Made by a program: the position numbers and the translations under genes | In this document: positions 6,521 to 13,740 of the stretch, piece after piece | Layout of the letters: each line of letters opens with the position of its first letter | Position numbering within the stretch: position 1 is the stretch's first letter | Assembly (NCBI GenBank): GCA_030743445.1 | Contig: JASLSL010000345.1 | Coordinates: forward strand, 1 to 17,952 | Direction: 5' to 3' | Length of the DNA stretch: 17,952 bases | DNA from: Alphaproteobacteria bacterium | Lineage (GTDB): Bacteria; Pseudomonadota; Alphaproteobacteria; UBA8366 | Notes under the pieces: generated by a model | Seen by the model: only the letters and a program-made list of their open reading frames with translations | Told to the model about the DNA's origin: nothing | Databases searched by the model: none

Positions 6521-7993
6521 GTGTTCAAAGAAACCCTGAGCAAGGATCTGACCAAGCTAGGTCGGATCGAAGAAGCGACCCACGACGTCGCGCAAAGTTT
6601 CGCCAAAATCGGACTCGGGCTGCTGTTCCTGGTCGCCATCTGGGCGGCCGCTTCGCTCGTCACCGGCGAGATGGAGAACCGGGCTTTCATCATCATCGCC
6701 GGCGTGCTCGGCGGCTACATGGCGATGAACATCGGCGCCAACGACGTCGCCAACAACATGGGTCCGGCGGTCGGCTCCAAGGTGCTGACCCTCGGCGGCG
6801 CGCTGGTCATCGCCGCGGTCTTCGAGGGCGCCGGCGCCCTGATAGCCGGCGGCGACGTGGTCCGGACGATCTCCAAGAACATCATCGACGCCGAGGCCTT
6901 CGCCGACGGCACGACCTTCGTCTGGGCGATGATGTCGGCGCTCCTGGCCGCCGCACTCTGGATCAACATCGCGACCTACCTCAACGCCCCGGTCTCGACC
7001 ACCCATTCGATCGTCGGCGGCGTGATGGGCGCCGGCATCGCGGCGGCCGGCTTCGCCGTCGTCAACTGGCCGACGATGGGCAAGATCGCCGCGAGTTGGG
7101 TGATCTCGCCGTTCCTGGGGGGCGTCATCGCCGCCATCTTTCTCGCCTTCATCAAGGCGTTCATCATCTACCAGCCGGACAAGATCGCCGGCGCCAAGCG
7201 CTGGGTCCCGGTGCTGGTGGCGCTGATGGTCGGCGTCTTCTCGATGTACCTGATGGTCAAGGGGTTGAAGCGGGTGTGGCGGCCCGAGCCCTGGGTCGTC
7301 TTCGCCATCGGCGGAGGCGCCTGTGCGGCGGCCTATGCGATTCTCCGGCCGGTCATCGTGCGCGCCGCCCATGGCATGGAAAACCGCAACAAGTCGATCC
7401 GCACCCTGTTCACGATCCCGCTGATCTGCTCGACCGCGCTGCTGTCCTTCGCGCACGGCTCGAACGACGTGGCCAACGCGGTCGGACCGCTCGCCGCGAT
7501 CGTCGCCACCGCCGGCACCGGCGCGGTCGCCGCCAAGGTCACGATCCCGCTTTGGGTCATGGTCATCGGCGCGCTCGGCATCGCCGCCGGCCTCGCGCTG
7601 TTCGGCCCCCGGCTGATCCGCATGGTCGGTTCCAACATCACCAAGATGAACCCCATGCGCGCCTATTGCGTGGCGCTCTCGGCGGCGATCACGGTGCTGA
7701 TCGCGTCCGCCCTCGGTCTGCCGGTCAGCACCACCCATATCGCGGTCGGCGCGGTGTTCGGGGTCGGCTTCTATCGCGAGTGGTGGACCGGTCGGCGGAC
7801 CCACATCAACCACGGCCGCTACCGCAACGGCCTGAAGCCCTCGGAGAAGGAAGATCCGGCGGTGCGCGCCGCCCGCCGCAAGCTGGTGCGCCGCCAGCAC
7901 GTGATGACCATCGCCGCCGCCTGGATCGTCACCGTGCCCTCGACCGCGGTCATCGCCGGCGGCCTGTTCTGGCTCACCCGCTTGATTCACTAG
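6521..7993 (+). CDS. pit: PiT family inorganic phosphate transporter
   Basis: Inner-membrane low-affinity phosphate (metal-phosphate) symporter, 490 residues with about ten to twelve hydrophobic segments. Both copies of the PiT signature are present: NIGANDVANNMGPAVGSK near residue 70 and HGSNDVANAVGPLAA near 312. Each half also has the paired NAPVSTTHSIVGG and GLPVSTTHIAVGA motifs, showing the internal duplication. The start is the GTG at 6521 (VFKETLSKDLTKL), because family members begin with a similar short cytoplasmic segment; the ribosome site is weak, and upstream in-frame codons to 6338 look non-coding. No PhoU/DUF47 partner gene is adjacent, and I see no convincing Pho box in the 239-base upstream gap. 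It is transcribed in the same direction as the catabolic operon beginning 79 bases later, with a hairpin between. Confidence 0.93.
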   Translation: MFKETLSKDLTKLGRIEEATHDVAQSFAKIGLGLLFLVAIWAAASLVTGEMENRAFIIIAGVLGGYMAMNIGANDVANNMGPAVGSKVLTLGGALVIAAVFEGAGALIAGGDVVRTISKNIIDAEAFADGTTFVWAMMSALLAAALWINIATYLNAPVSTTHSIVGGVMGAGIAAAGFAVVNWPTMGKIAASWVISPFLGGVIAAIFLAFIKAFIIYQPDKIAGAKRWVPVLVALMVGVFSMYLMVKGLKRVWRPEPWVVFAIGGGACAAAYAILRPVIVRAAHGMENRNKSIRTLFTIPLICSTALLSFAHGSNDVANAVGPLAAIVATAGTGAVAAKVTIPLWVMVIGALGIAAGLALFGPRLIRMVGSNITKMNPMRAYCVALSAAITVLIASALGLPVSTTHIAVGAVFGVGFYREWWTGRRTHINHGRYRNGLKPSEKEDPAVRAARRKLVRRQHVMTIAAAWIVTVPSTAVIAGGLFWLTRLIH

Positions 7994-8000
7994 GCGGGCC

Positions 8001-8024
8001 AGCCGGCGCGTTGCCGGCCCGGCT
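8001..8024 (+). terminator. Hairpin after the phosphate transporter gene
   Basis: GC-rich inverted repeats just after the stop: AGCCGG (8001-8006) pairs with CCGGCT (8019-8024), or alternatively GCCGGC (8002-8007) with GCCGGC (8013-8018). No T-tract follows, so this is only a possible terminator. Confidence 0.35.
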
Positions 8025-8033
8025 CCCGGGCGC

Positions 8034-8057
8034 TAGGGTCGAGAAAATTCGAGCCTA
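8034..8057. promoter_or_regulatory. Imperfect palindrome upstream of the enolase-superfamily gene, candidate operator
   Basis: TAGG-G-TCGA-GAAAAT-TCGA-G-CCTA is a 24-base dyad broken only by one G:G pair and an AT-rich centre. It ends four bases before the ribosome-binding site of the operon's first gene. The placement suits a repressor site or an mRNA hairpin controlling translation. No regulator gene is in the window. Confidence 0.35.
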
Positions 8058-8060
8058 ACG

Positions 8061-8068
8061 GGAGGGAG
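8061..8068 (+). promoter_or_regulatory. Ribosome-binding site of the enolase-superfamily gene
   Basis: GGAGGGAG four bases before ATG 8073, a strong site that fixes the start of the operon's first gene. Confidence 0.7.
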
Positions 8069-8072
8069 CCGC

Positions 8073-9158
8073 ATGAAGATCACCGGCCTTGGCACGACCT
8101 TGGTCGAGTTGCCAATCGACCCGCCGCTCGAGACCTCGATCCACGACATCCGCTCGGTCGGCTGCGTGCTGACGTCGCTCGCGACCGACGAGGGATTGGT
8201 CGGCGAGGGCTACGCCTTCACTTTGAGCTCGATCCGGCTCGACGTGATCGACGCCATGGTGAGGAGCCTCGAGCACCATGTGGTCGGGCGCGACCCGCAC
8301 GACATCGAGGCGATCTGGGCCGATATCTGGCGCGACCTGAATTTCCTCGGCCACAAGGGGATCACCATCATCGGCGTCTCGGCGGTCGACGTCGCCTGCT
8401 GGGATATCGTCGGCAAGGCGGCGGGCGAGCCGCTGCACAAGCTCTGGGGCGAATGCCGCGACGGCGTCAAGGCCTATGCCAGCGGCGGGCTGTGGCTGTC
8501 GCTCGGCACCGACGAGTTGGTCGCCCAGGCCAAGGACTTCATCGAGGAAGGCTTCCGCGCTATGAAGATCCGCCTCGGCAAGCCCGACATCGCCGAGGAC
8601 GTGGCCCGCGTCGCCGCGGTTCGCGAGGCGATCGGCCCCGAGATCGACCTGATGTCGGATTCGAATCAAGGCCTGACCGTCGAGCACGCGATCGAACTCG
8701 GCACCCAGCTCGCGCCGTTCAACCTCGCCTGGTTCGAGGAGCCGGTGCCGTATTACGATTTCGAGGGCCATGCCGCGATCGCCGCGGCGCTGGAGGTGCC
8801 GGTCGCCTCGGGCGAGACCGAGTACACCAGCCACGGCATGCAGGGCATGATCGAGGCCAAGGCGGCGGACATCTTGATGCCCGACCTGCAACGCATGGGC
8901 GGCTATACCGAGTTCCGCAAGGCGGCGGCGCTGGCCGCGGAACACGGTATCCCGGTCTCGCCGCATATCTTCTCCGAGCAGAGCCTGGTGCTCTGCGGCG
9001 CCTTGGCGAACGCGATCTATCTCGAGCACATGCCGTGGTTCGCCACGCTCTACAACGAGGAGATGAAGCTCGCGGACGGCGTGATCGCGATGCCGGAAGG
9101 GCCCGGTGTCGGCTTTACCTTCGACATGGACGCGGTCGACAACCACCGCATCGGTTAG
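8073..9158 (+). CDS. Mandelate racemase/muconate lactonizing family enzyme (acid-sugar dehydratase-like)
   Basis: Enolase-superfamily enzyme, 361 residues, that would abstract the proton alpha to a carboxylate, giving dehydration or racemisation in the cytoplasm with Mg2+. The N-terminal capping domain covers about residues 1-125 and the TIM barrel the rest. Metal ligands are visible as Asp196 (LMSDSN), Glu222/223 (WFEEPVP) and Glu248 (ASGETE). The second-strand catalytic motif KxK reads Lys165-Ile-Arg167 (AMKIRLG). The mandelate-racemase-type Asp-His dyad is present as Asp271 (MPDLQRMGG) and His298 (VSPHIFSE). These features place it in the MR subgroup rather than MLE or glucarate dehydratase. 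It is the first gene of a three-gene unit; its stop is four bases from the next start. The lactonase-type amidohydrolase two genes on suggests a sugar-acid substrate, by analogy with fuconate pathways; specificity cannot be read. Confidence 0.9.
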   Translation: MKITGLGTTLVELPIDPPLETSIHDIRSVGCVLTSLATDEGLVGEGYAFTLSSIRLDVIDAMVRSLEHHVVGRDPHDIEAIWADIWRDLNFLGHKGITIIGVSAVDVACWDIVGKAAGEPLHKLWGECRDGVKAYASGGLWLSLGTDELVAQAKDFIEEGFRAMKIRLGKPDIAEDVARVAAVREAIGPEIDLMSDSNQGLTVEHAIELGTQLAPFNLAWFEEPVPYYDFEGHAAIAAALEVPVASGETEYTSHGMQGMIEAKAADILMPDLQRMGGYTEFRKAAALAAEHGIPVSPHIFSEQSLVLCGALANAIYLEHMPWFATLYNEEMKLADGVIAMPEGPGVGFTFDMDAVDNHRIG

Positions 9159-9162
9159 GGCG

Positions 9163-11613
9163 ATGGCTGCCGACCTGCCGGATCGCGCCCGGGTCGTGGT
9201 CATCGGCGGTGGCGCCATCGGCCTCAGCACGCTCTACCACTTGGCGGAGATCGGCATTTCGGACGCGGTGCTGCTGGAACGCAAGGAGCTGACCTGCGGC
9301 ACCACCTGGCATTCGGCCGCGCAAGTCCGCACCCTGCGTTCGACCCGCAACCTGACCCGGCTCATCAAGTACAGCGCCGAATTGTACGCCCGGATCGAAG
9401 CGGAGACCGGCCAGGCGACAGGCTGGACCCGGACCGGTAGCCTCAGCATCGCGACCAATCCGGATCGCTTCACCCACATCAAGCGCCAAGCGGCGCTGTC
9501 GGAGCTGTTCGACATCGAGTGCCACGTCATTGGGGCCGAGGAGGCCGGCGAGTTGTGGCCGTTGATGCGGACCGACGACGTGATCGGCGCCGTCTACTCG
9601 CCGAACGACGGACGGGTCAATCCGAGCGACCTTTCGGCGGCGCTCGCCAAGGGGGCCCGCGCAAAGGGCGCCAAGATTTTCCAAGACACGCCGGTCACCG
9701 GTTTCCGGATCGAGGACGGCCGTGTCGCCGGCGTGAAAACCGAGACAGGGACGATCGAATGCGAGGCGGTGGCGCTCTGCGCGGGCCTCTGGAGCCGCGA
9801 GGTCGCGAAGCTCGCCGGCCTGTCGCTGCCGCTCTACGCCTGCGAGCATTTCTATCTTCTGACCAAGCCGATCGACGGAATCGAGTGGCACCTGCCGACC
9901 CTCGGCGACCACGACGGCCACCTCTATATCCGCGACGACGTAGGTGGGCTCCTGGTCGGTTGCTTCGAGCCGCACGGCAAGCCGCTTGCGGTCTCGGACC
10001 TGCCGGCCGAATTCTCCTTCGACCTGCTGAACGAGGACTGGAACCATTTCGAACCGATGATGCTGAACGCGTTGCACCGGATTCCGGCGCTCGAGACGGC
10101 GGAGGCGCGCACCCTGCTCAACGGTCCCGAAAGTTTCACCCCGGACGGCTCGCCCCTGGTCGGTGAGGCGCCCGGACTCGGCGGCTTGTTTCTTGGCTGC
10201 GCGATGAACTCGATGGGGATCGCCAGTGCGGGCGGGATCGGCCGGGCGCTCGCCCATTGGATCGCCGCGGGACAACCGGAATTCGATCTCTGGCCGGTCG
10301 ATCCGTGCCGCTTTGCCGATTGCCAATGCGACGAGACGGTATTGCGGGAGCGCATTCCCGAGGTGCTGGGCGACCATTACGCGATCGCTTTTCCGGGCCG
10401 CGAATTGGAGACCGGCCGCGACCTCCGACAAAGCCCGCTTTACCAGCGGCTCGCAGCCAAGGGGGCGAATTTCGGCGAACGGATGGGCTGGGAGCGGGCC
10501 GATTGGTTCGACCCGGCGGGCGGCGGCGAGCGTGCGTTGAGCTTTGGGCGGCCGGCTTGGTTCGATCGTGTCGCGGCCGAGCATCGCGCGGCGCGCGAGG
10601 ACGTCGCCCTGTTCGACCAAACCTCGTTCGGCAAGCTCAAGCTCGAAGGTCCGGATGCCGAGGCGGCGATGCAGCATCTCTGCGCCAACGACATGGCGGT
10701 GACGCCGGACCGCGTCGTCTACACCGCGATGTTGAACGCCGCGGGCGGCATCGAGAGCGATCTCACCGTGACCCGGTTTTCGGAGATCGAATACCTGCTG
10801 GTCACCGGCACCGCCCAGCCGGTCCGCGACCTCCATTGGATCCGCTCGCATCTCGGCCCCGGCGCCAGGGTCGAGGTATCGAATGTGACCGAGGACTTGG
10901 CGGTGCTCGCCGTGATGGGCCCCAAGTCGCGCGATCTGTTAGCCTCGTTGACCGGCGCGGCGCTCGACAACGAGGCCTTCCCCTACCTCGCCTCGCGCGA
11001 GATCGTACTCGCCGGCCTCGCCGCCCGGGCCAGCCGCATCTCCTATATGGGCGAGCTCGGCTGGGAGCTTTATCTCCCCATCGCCGAGGCGTCGGCGCTC
11101 TACGATGCCCTGTTCGCTGCCGGCGAACCGTATGGGCTGCGGGATGCGGGCGCATTCGCGTTGACCTCGCTGCGGGTCGAAAAGGGCTATCGCGCTTGGG
11201 GCCACGATGTGGGGCCGGACGATACGCCACTCGAGGCCGGGCTCGGTTTCGCTGTCAAGCTCGACCGCGAGGACGATTTCATCGGCCGCGAGGCATTGCA
11301 GCGCCAGCGCGAGGCCGGGGTCGACCGGCGGTTGCTGTTCTTCAGGCTCGACGACGACAACGCCTTTCCGATCGGCGACGAGCCGATCCGGCGTGATGGC
11401 GCGATCGTCGGTCAGGTCACCTCGGCCGCGTTCGGTCATAGTGTGGGAACGAGTGTCGCAATGGGATACGTTCGGCTCGACGGCGCGCCGGCTGAAGAAG
11501 TCGCCGCGCGCGACGGTTACGAGATCGACATCGCCGGCGAGCGGGCCGCCGCGACCGGATCGCTCGTCCCGTTCTTCGACCCGAAAGGCACGCGGTTGAA
11601 AGGAATGCCGTGA
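9163..11613 (+). CDS. FAD-dependent oxidoreductase / GcvT-type aminomethyltransferase fusion (dimethylglycine or sarcosine dehydrogenase-like)
   Basis: An 816-residue two-module enzyme of the dimethylglycine/sarcosine dehydrogenase family. The flavin module oxidises an N-methyl group and the C-terminal module transfers the released one-carbon unit to tetrahydrofolate. The FAD dinucleotide motif VVIGGGAIG is at residues 12-20 with Glu39 ending the next strand. GTTWHSAA places His50 where family members carry covalently bound FAD. The oxidoreductase domain runs to about 385, the FAO central domain to about 440, then the GcvT folate-binding domain (GELGWELYLP near 629, KGYRAWGHDVGPDDTPLEAG near 673) and the GcvT C-terminal barrel to the end. 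ATG 9163 lies four bases after the preceding stop; the stop overlaps the next start by four bases, so the three genes are almost certainly co-translated. The actual N-methyl substrate is unknown. Confidence 0.9.
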   Translation: MAADLPDRARVVVIGGGAIGLSTLYHLAEIGISDAVLLERKELTCGTTWHSAAQVRTLRSTRNLTRLIKYSAELYARIEAETGQATGWTRTGSLSIATNPDRFTHIKRQAALSELFDIECHVIGAEEAGELWPLMRTDDVIGAVYSPNDGRVNPSDLSAALAKGARAKGAKIFQDTPVTGFRIEDGRVAGVKTETGTIECEAVALCAGLWSREVAKLAGLSLPLYACEHFYLLTKPIDGIEWHLPTLGDHDGHLYIRDDVGGLLVGCFEPHGKPLAVSDLPAEFSFDLLNEDWNHFEPMMLNALHRIPALETAEARTLLNGPESFTPDGSPLVGEAPGLGGLFLGCAMNSMGIASAGGIGRALAHWIAAGQPEFDLWPVDPCRFADCQCDETVLRERIPEVLGDHYAIAFPGRELETGRDLRQSPLYQRLAAKGANFGERMGWERADWFDPAGGGERALSFGRPAWFDRVAAEHRAAREDVALFDQTSFGKLKLEGPDAEAAMQHLCANDMAVTPDRVVYTAMLNAAGGIESDLTVTRFSEIEYLLVTGTAQPVRDLHWIRSHLGPGARVEVSNVTEDLAVLAVMGPKSRDLLASLTGAALDNEAFPYLASREIVLAGLAARASRISYMGELGWELYLPIAEASALYDALFAAGEPYGLRDAGAFALTSLRVEKGYRAWGHDVGPDDTPLEAGLGFAVKLDREDDFIGREALQRQREAGVDRRLLFFRLDDDNAFPIGDEPIRRDGAIVGQVTSAAFGHSVGTSVAMGYVRLDGAPAEEVAARDGYEIDIAGERAAATGSLVPFFDPKGTRLKGMP

Positions 11614-12518
11614 CCGAGCTCCTGCCTCTGATTGACGCGCACCACCATTTCTGGGACCTCGGCGCCAACCGCTATCCGTGGCTCCAGGACGATCCGCCGA
11701 TCGAGTTCCGATACGGCGACTACACTGGCATCCGCCGCAACTACCTGCCGGCGGACTTTCGACGCGATACCGCAAACCAGAACCTGGTCGCCTCGGTTCA
11801 TATGGAGGCCGAGTTCGACCCGGCCGATCCGGTCGCCGAGACCCGCTGGGTGCACGAGATCGCGGAGGCGCACGGCTTCCCGCACGCCGTCGTCGGCCAG
11901 GCCTGGTTCGCGCGCGACGACATCGCGGACGTGTTGGCCGGCCACGCCGCCTTTCCCCTAGTGCGCGGGGTGCGTCAGAAACCGGCCGCCGGCGCCTCGC
12001 CCGCCGACGTCGAGCCCGGGGCGCCGGGCTCGATGGGCGACCCGAAGTTCCGCGCCGGCTATGCGCTGATGGCAATGCATGGTTTCACCTACGACCTGCA
12101 GACGCCGTGGTGGCATCTGCCGGAGGCGGCCGAACTCGCCCGCGACTTCCCCGGGACCACGATCGTCCTCGACCACACCGGCCTGCCGTCCGACCGCAGC
12201 GAGGAGGGCCTCGCCGGATGGCTCCAGGCATTGCAGGAATTCGCGGCCGAGCCCAACACCGCGATCAAGATATCGGGCCTCGGCGTCAAGGGCCGGCCGT
12301 GGACGGTCGGCGACAACCGGCACGTGGTGCTGGCGGCGATCCGGGTGTTCGGGGCCGGGCGCTGCATGTTCGCAAGCAACTTCCCGGTCGACGGCGTGGT
12401 CGCCGACTACGACACGATCATGAACGGCTTCCGCGAGATCGTCGCCGACCTGCCCGAGGAAGACCAACGCAAGCTGTTCCGCGACAACGCCGCCAGGTAT
12501 TACCGGATCGAACTTTAA
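11610..12518 (+). CDS. Amidohydrolase family 2 (lactonase-like TIM-barrel hydrolase)
   Basis: 302-residue metal-dependent hydrolase of the PF04909 type, related to L-fuconolactonase and 2-pyrone-4,6-dicarboxylate lactonase. The first-strand metal motif is IDAHHHFWD (His11 and His13), a middle histidine is His189 in VLDHTGLP, and the last-strand motif is FASNFPVDG, with Asn257 where many relatives have Asp (SDWP). Start is the GTG at 11610, which overlaps the previous stop as GTGA, preceded by AAGGA (11599-11603). As last gene of the operon it probably hydrolyses a lactone or amide made or used by its two partners. It is followed by a palindromic repeat at 12527-12643 that separates it from a convergent gene. 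Confidence 0.9.
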   Translation: MTELLPLIDAHHHFWDLGANRYPWLQDDPPIEFRYGDYTGIRRNYLPADFRRDTANQNLVASVHMEAEFDPADPVAETRWVHEIAEAHGFPHAVVGQAWFARDDIADVLAGHAAFPLVRGVRQKPAAGASPADVEPGAPGSMGDPKFRAGYALMAMHGFTYDLQTPWWHLPEAAELARDFPGTTIVLDHTGLPSDRSEEGLAGWLQALQEFAAEPNTAIKISGLGVKGRPWTVGDNRHVVLAAIRVFGAGRCMFASNFPVDGVVADYDTIMNGFREIVADLPEEDQRKLFRDNAARYYRIEL

Positions 12519-12526
12519 ACCCACGA

Positions 12527-12643
12527 CGTCATTCCCGCGAAAGCGGGAATCCATGCCTGAACACACTCTGACTGCAGGTTGATGCTGTTTGGGTCTCTCC
12601 GGCATGGATTCCGGGTTCGCGCATCGCGCGCCCCGGAATGACG
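12527..12643. repeat. Palindromic (MITE/REP-like) element between convergent genes
   Basis: A symmetric 117-base element. Outer arms are CGTCATTCC (12527-12535) and GGAATGACG (12635-12643). Hairpin ATTCCCGC-GAAA-GCGGGAAT spans 12531-12550. Inner arms GGAATCCATGCC (12546-12557) and GGCATGGATTCC (12601-12612) are perfect complements. A right-hand hairpin ATTCCGGG/CCCGGAAT uses 12608-12615 and 12632-12639. The motif 'ATTCCCGCGAAAGCGGGAAT' is a widespread proteobacterial intergenic repeat, from memory. It differs from the composite repeat at the other convergent junctions and may serve as a bidirectional terminator. Confidence 0.85.
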
Positions 12644-12661
12644 AACGAGAGGGTTACCCCC

Positions 12662-13549
12662 TCAGACCGGGTCCTTGTCGTAGAGCTTGAAGATGGCGGC
12701 GCCGTCGAGGTCCTGGTGGCCGCGGCTGCACAGCAGACGGAACAGCGTCCGCGCCTGGTCGGCCATTGGCGTCGGCGCCTCGAGCTGCTTCGCCAGGTCG
12801 TGCAGCATATCGAGGTCCTTCAGGATCTGTCGCGCCCGGCCGAGCGGCTCGAAGTCGCGCGCCAGGATGCGCGGGTAGAGCGCGTTCAACAGGTTGCTGC
12901 CGGCGTGCCCGGTGGCGAGTGCGGCGGGAATCTTCTCGGCGTCGATGCCACCGGCCTCGGCCAACTTCGCCGCCTCGGCGATGACCGCATAGTTGGTCAG
13001 CACCAGGACCTGGTTGATCATCTTGGTGACCTGCCCGGCGCCGACCGGTCCCATATGGGTGAACGTGCCGGCGAGTTGCTCCATCACCGGCATGACGACC
13101 TCGATCGCGATGTCGGTGCCGCCCGCCATGATCGCGAGATTGCCTTCCTCAGCTGCCGGCGGGCCGCCCGAGACCGGAGCGTCGATCCACGCCATGCCCG
13201 AGTCTGCCTCGAGCCGCGCCGCCATGTCCCTCGTCGCCTGGACGACGGTCGTCGAGTGGTCGACCAGCACCTTGCCGACCGGGTCCGCCTCGGCGACGCC
13301 ACCGGCCCCGAACACCACGGATTCCACCGCCGGGGTGTCGATGACGCAAACCTGGACGATGTCGCTCGCCGCCGCGACTTCGGCCGCACTCCCCGCCCCC
13401 GTGACCCCGTGCCCCTCGGCGAGTTTTATCTTGTCCGCGTCGATGTCATGACCGGTCACCGCGTAGCCGCGGGCGACCAGGCGCCGGGTGAAGGCTTGGC
13501 CCATCAGCCCGAGGCCGATGAACCCGATGCGGGGTTTCGCGTCCGCCAT
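12662..13549 (-). CDS. NAD(P)-dependent beta-hydroxyacid dehydrogenase (3-hydroxyisobutyrate dehydrogenase family)
   Basis: 295-residue cytoplasmic dehydrogenase that oxidises a 3-hydroxy acid or reduces the matching semialdehyde. The Rossmann motif GFIGLGLMG is at residues 9-17. The family substrate-binding motif DAPVSGGP is at 123-130. The catalytic Lys176 sits in GAGQVTKMINQ with Asn179. The C-terminal all-helical dimerisation domain covers about residue 165 onward. ATG 13549 was chosen because GFIGLG should lie within the first ten or so residues and because GGGAGA precedes it by six bases; the longer frame to 13771 overlaps the divergent operon. Relatives act on 3-hydroxyisobutyrate, tartronate semialdehyde, 6-phosphogluconate or sulfolactaldehyde, so the substrate is open. 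The gene is divergent from the CoA-ligase operon (191-base gap) and may be co-regulated with it. Confidence 0.92.
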   Translation of the reverse strand: MADAKPRIGFIGLGLMGQAFTRRLVARGYAVTGHDIDADKIKLAEGHGVTGAGSAAEVAAASDIVQVCVIDTPAVESVVFGAGGVAEADPVGKVLVDHSTTVVQATRDMAARLEADSGMAWIDAPVSGGPPAAEEGNLAIMAGGTDIAIEVVMPVMEQLAGTFTHMGPVGAGQVTKMINQVLVLTNYAVIAEAAKLAEAGGIDAEKIPAALATGHAGSNLLNALYPRILARDFEPLGRARQILKDLDMLHDLAKQLEAPTPMADQARTLFRLLCSRGHQDLDGAAIFKLYDKDPV

Positions 13550-13740
13550 GGTAAGTCTCCCGGAGTATGAAACTAAGCTGCCGACCCCCGTCCCGTAACC
13601 CGGGGCCAAGCGGGGATGTACCAGAAATGCCGAAGCTCGCCAATCGGTTCGAAGGCTCGGAGACGCCTTGGCGCAGCCTGTCCAGCCGCCGATCCATCGG
13701 GTAATGTCCGTCGGTTCAAATCCAGCCACGAAGCGTGACG

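Noticed and set aside
6557..7990. 477-codon minus-strand open frame opposite the phosphate transporter
   Set aside because: Asp/His/Arg/Gly-rich low-complexity product; the plus strand encodes both PiT signatures.
9115..10851. 578-codon open frame on the minus strand opposite the FAD/GcvT fusion
   Set aside because: No domain or motif; composition typical of the antisense frame of a GC-rich gene.
13634..13725. Functional tRNA gene in the gap before the CoA-ligase operon
   Set aside because: D- and T-arm-like blocks exist but the acceptor and anticodon stems cannot form; kept only as a possible relic.
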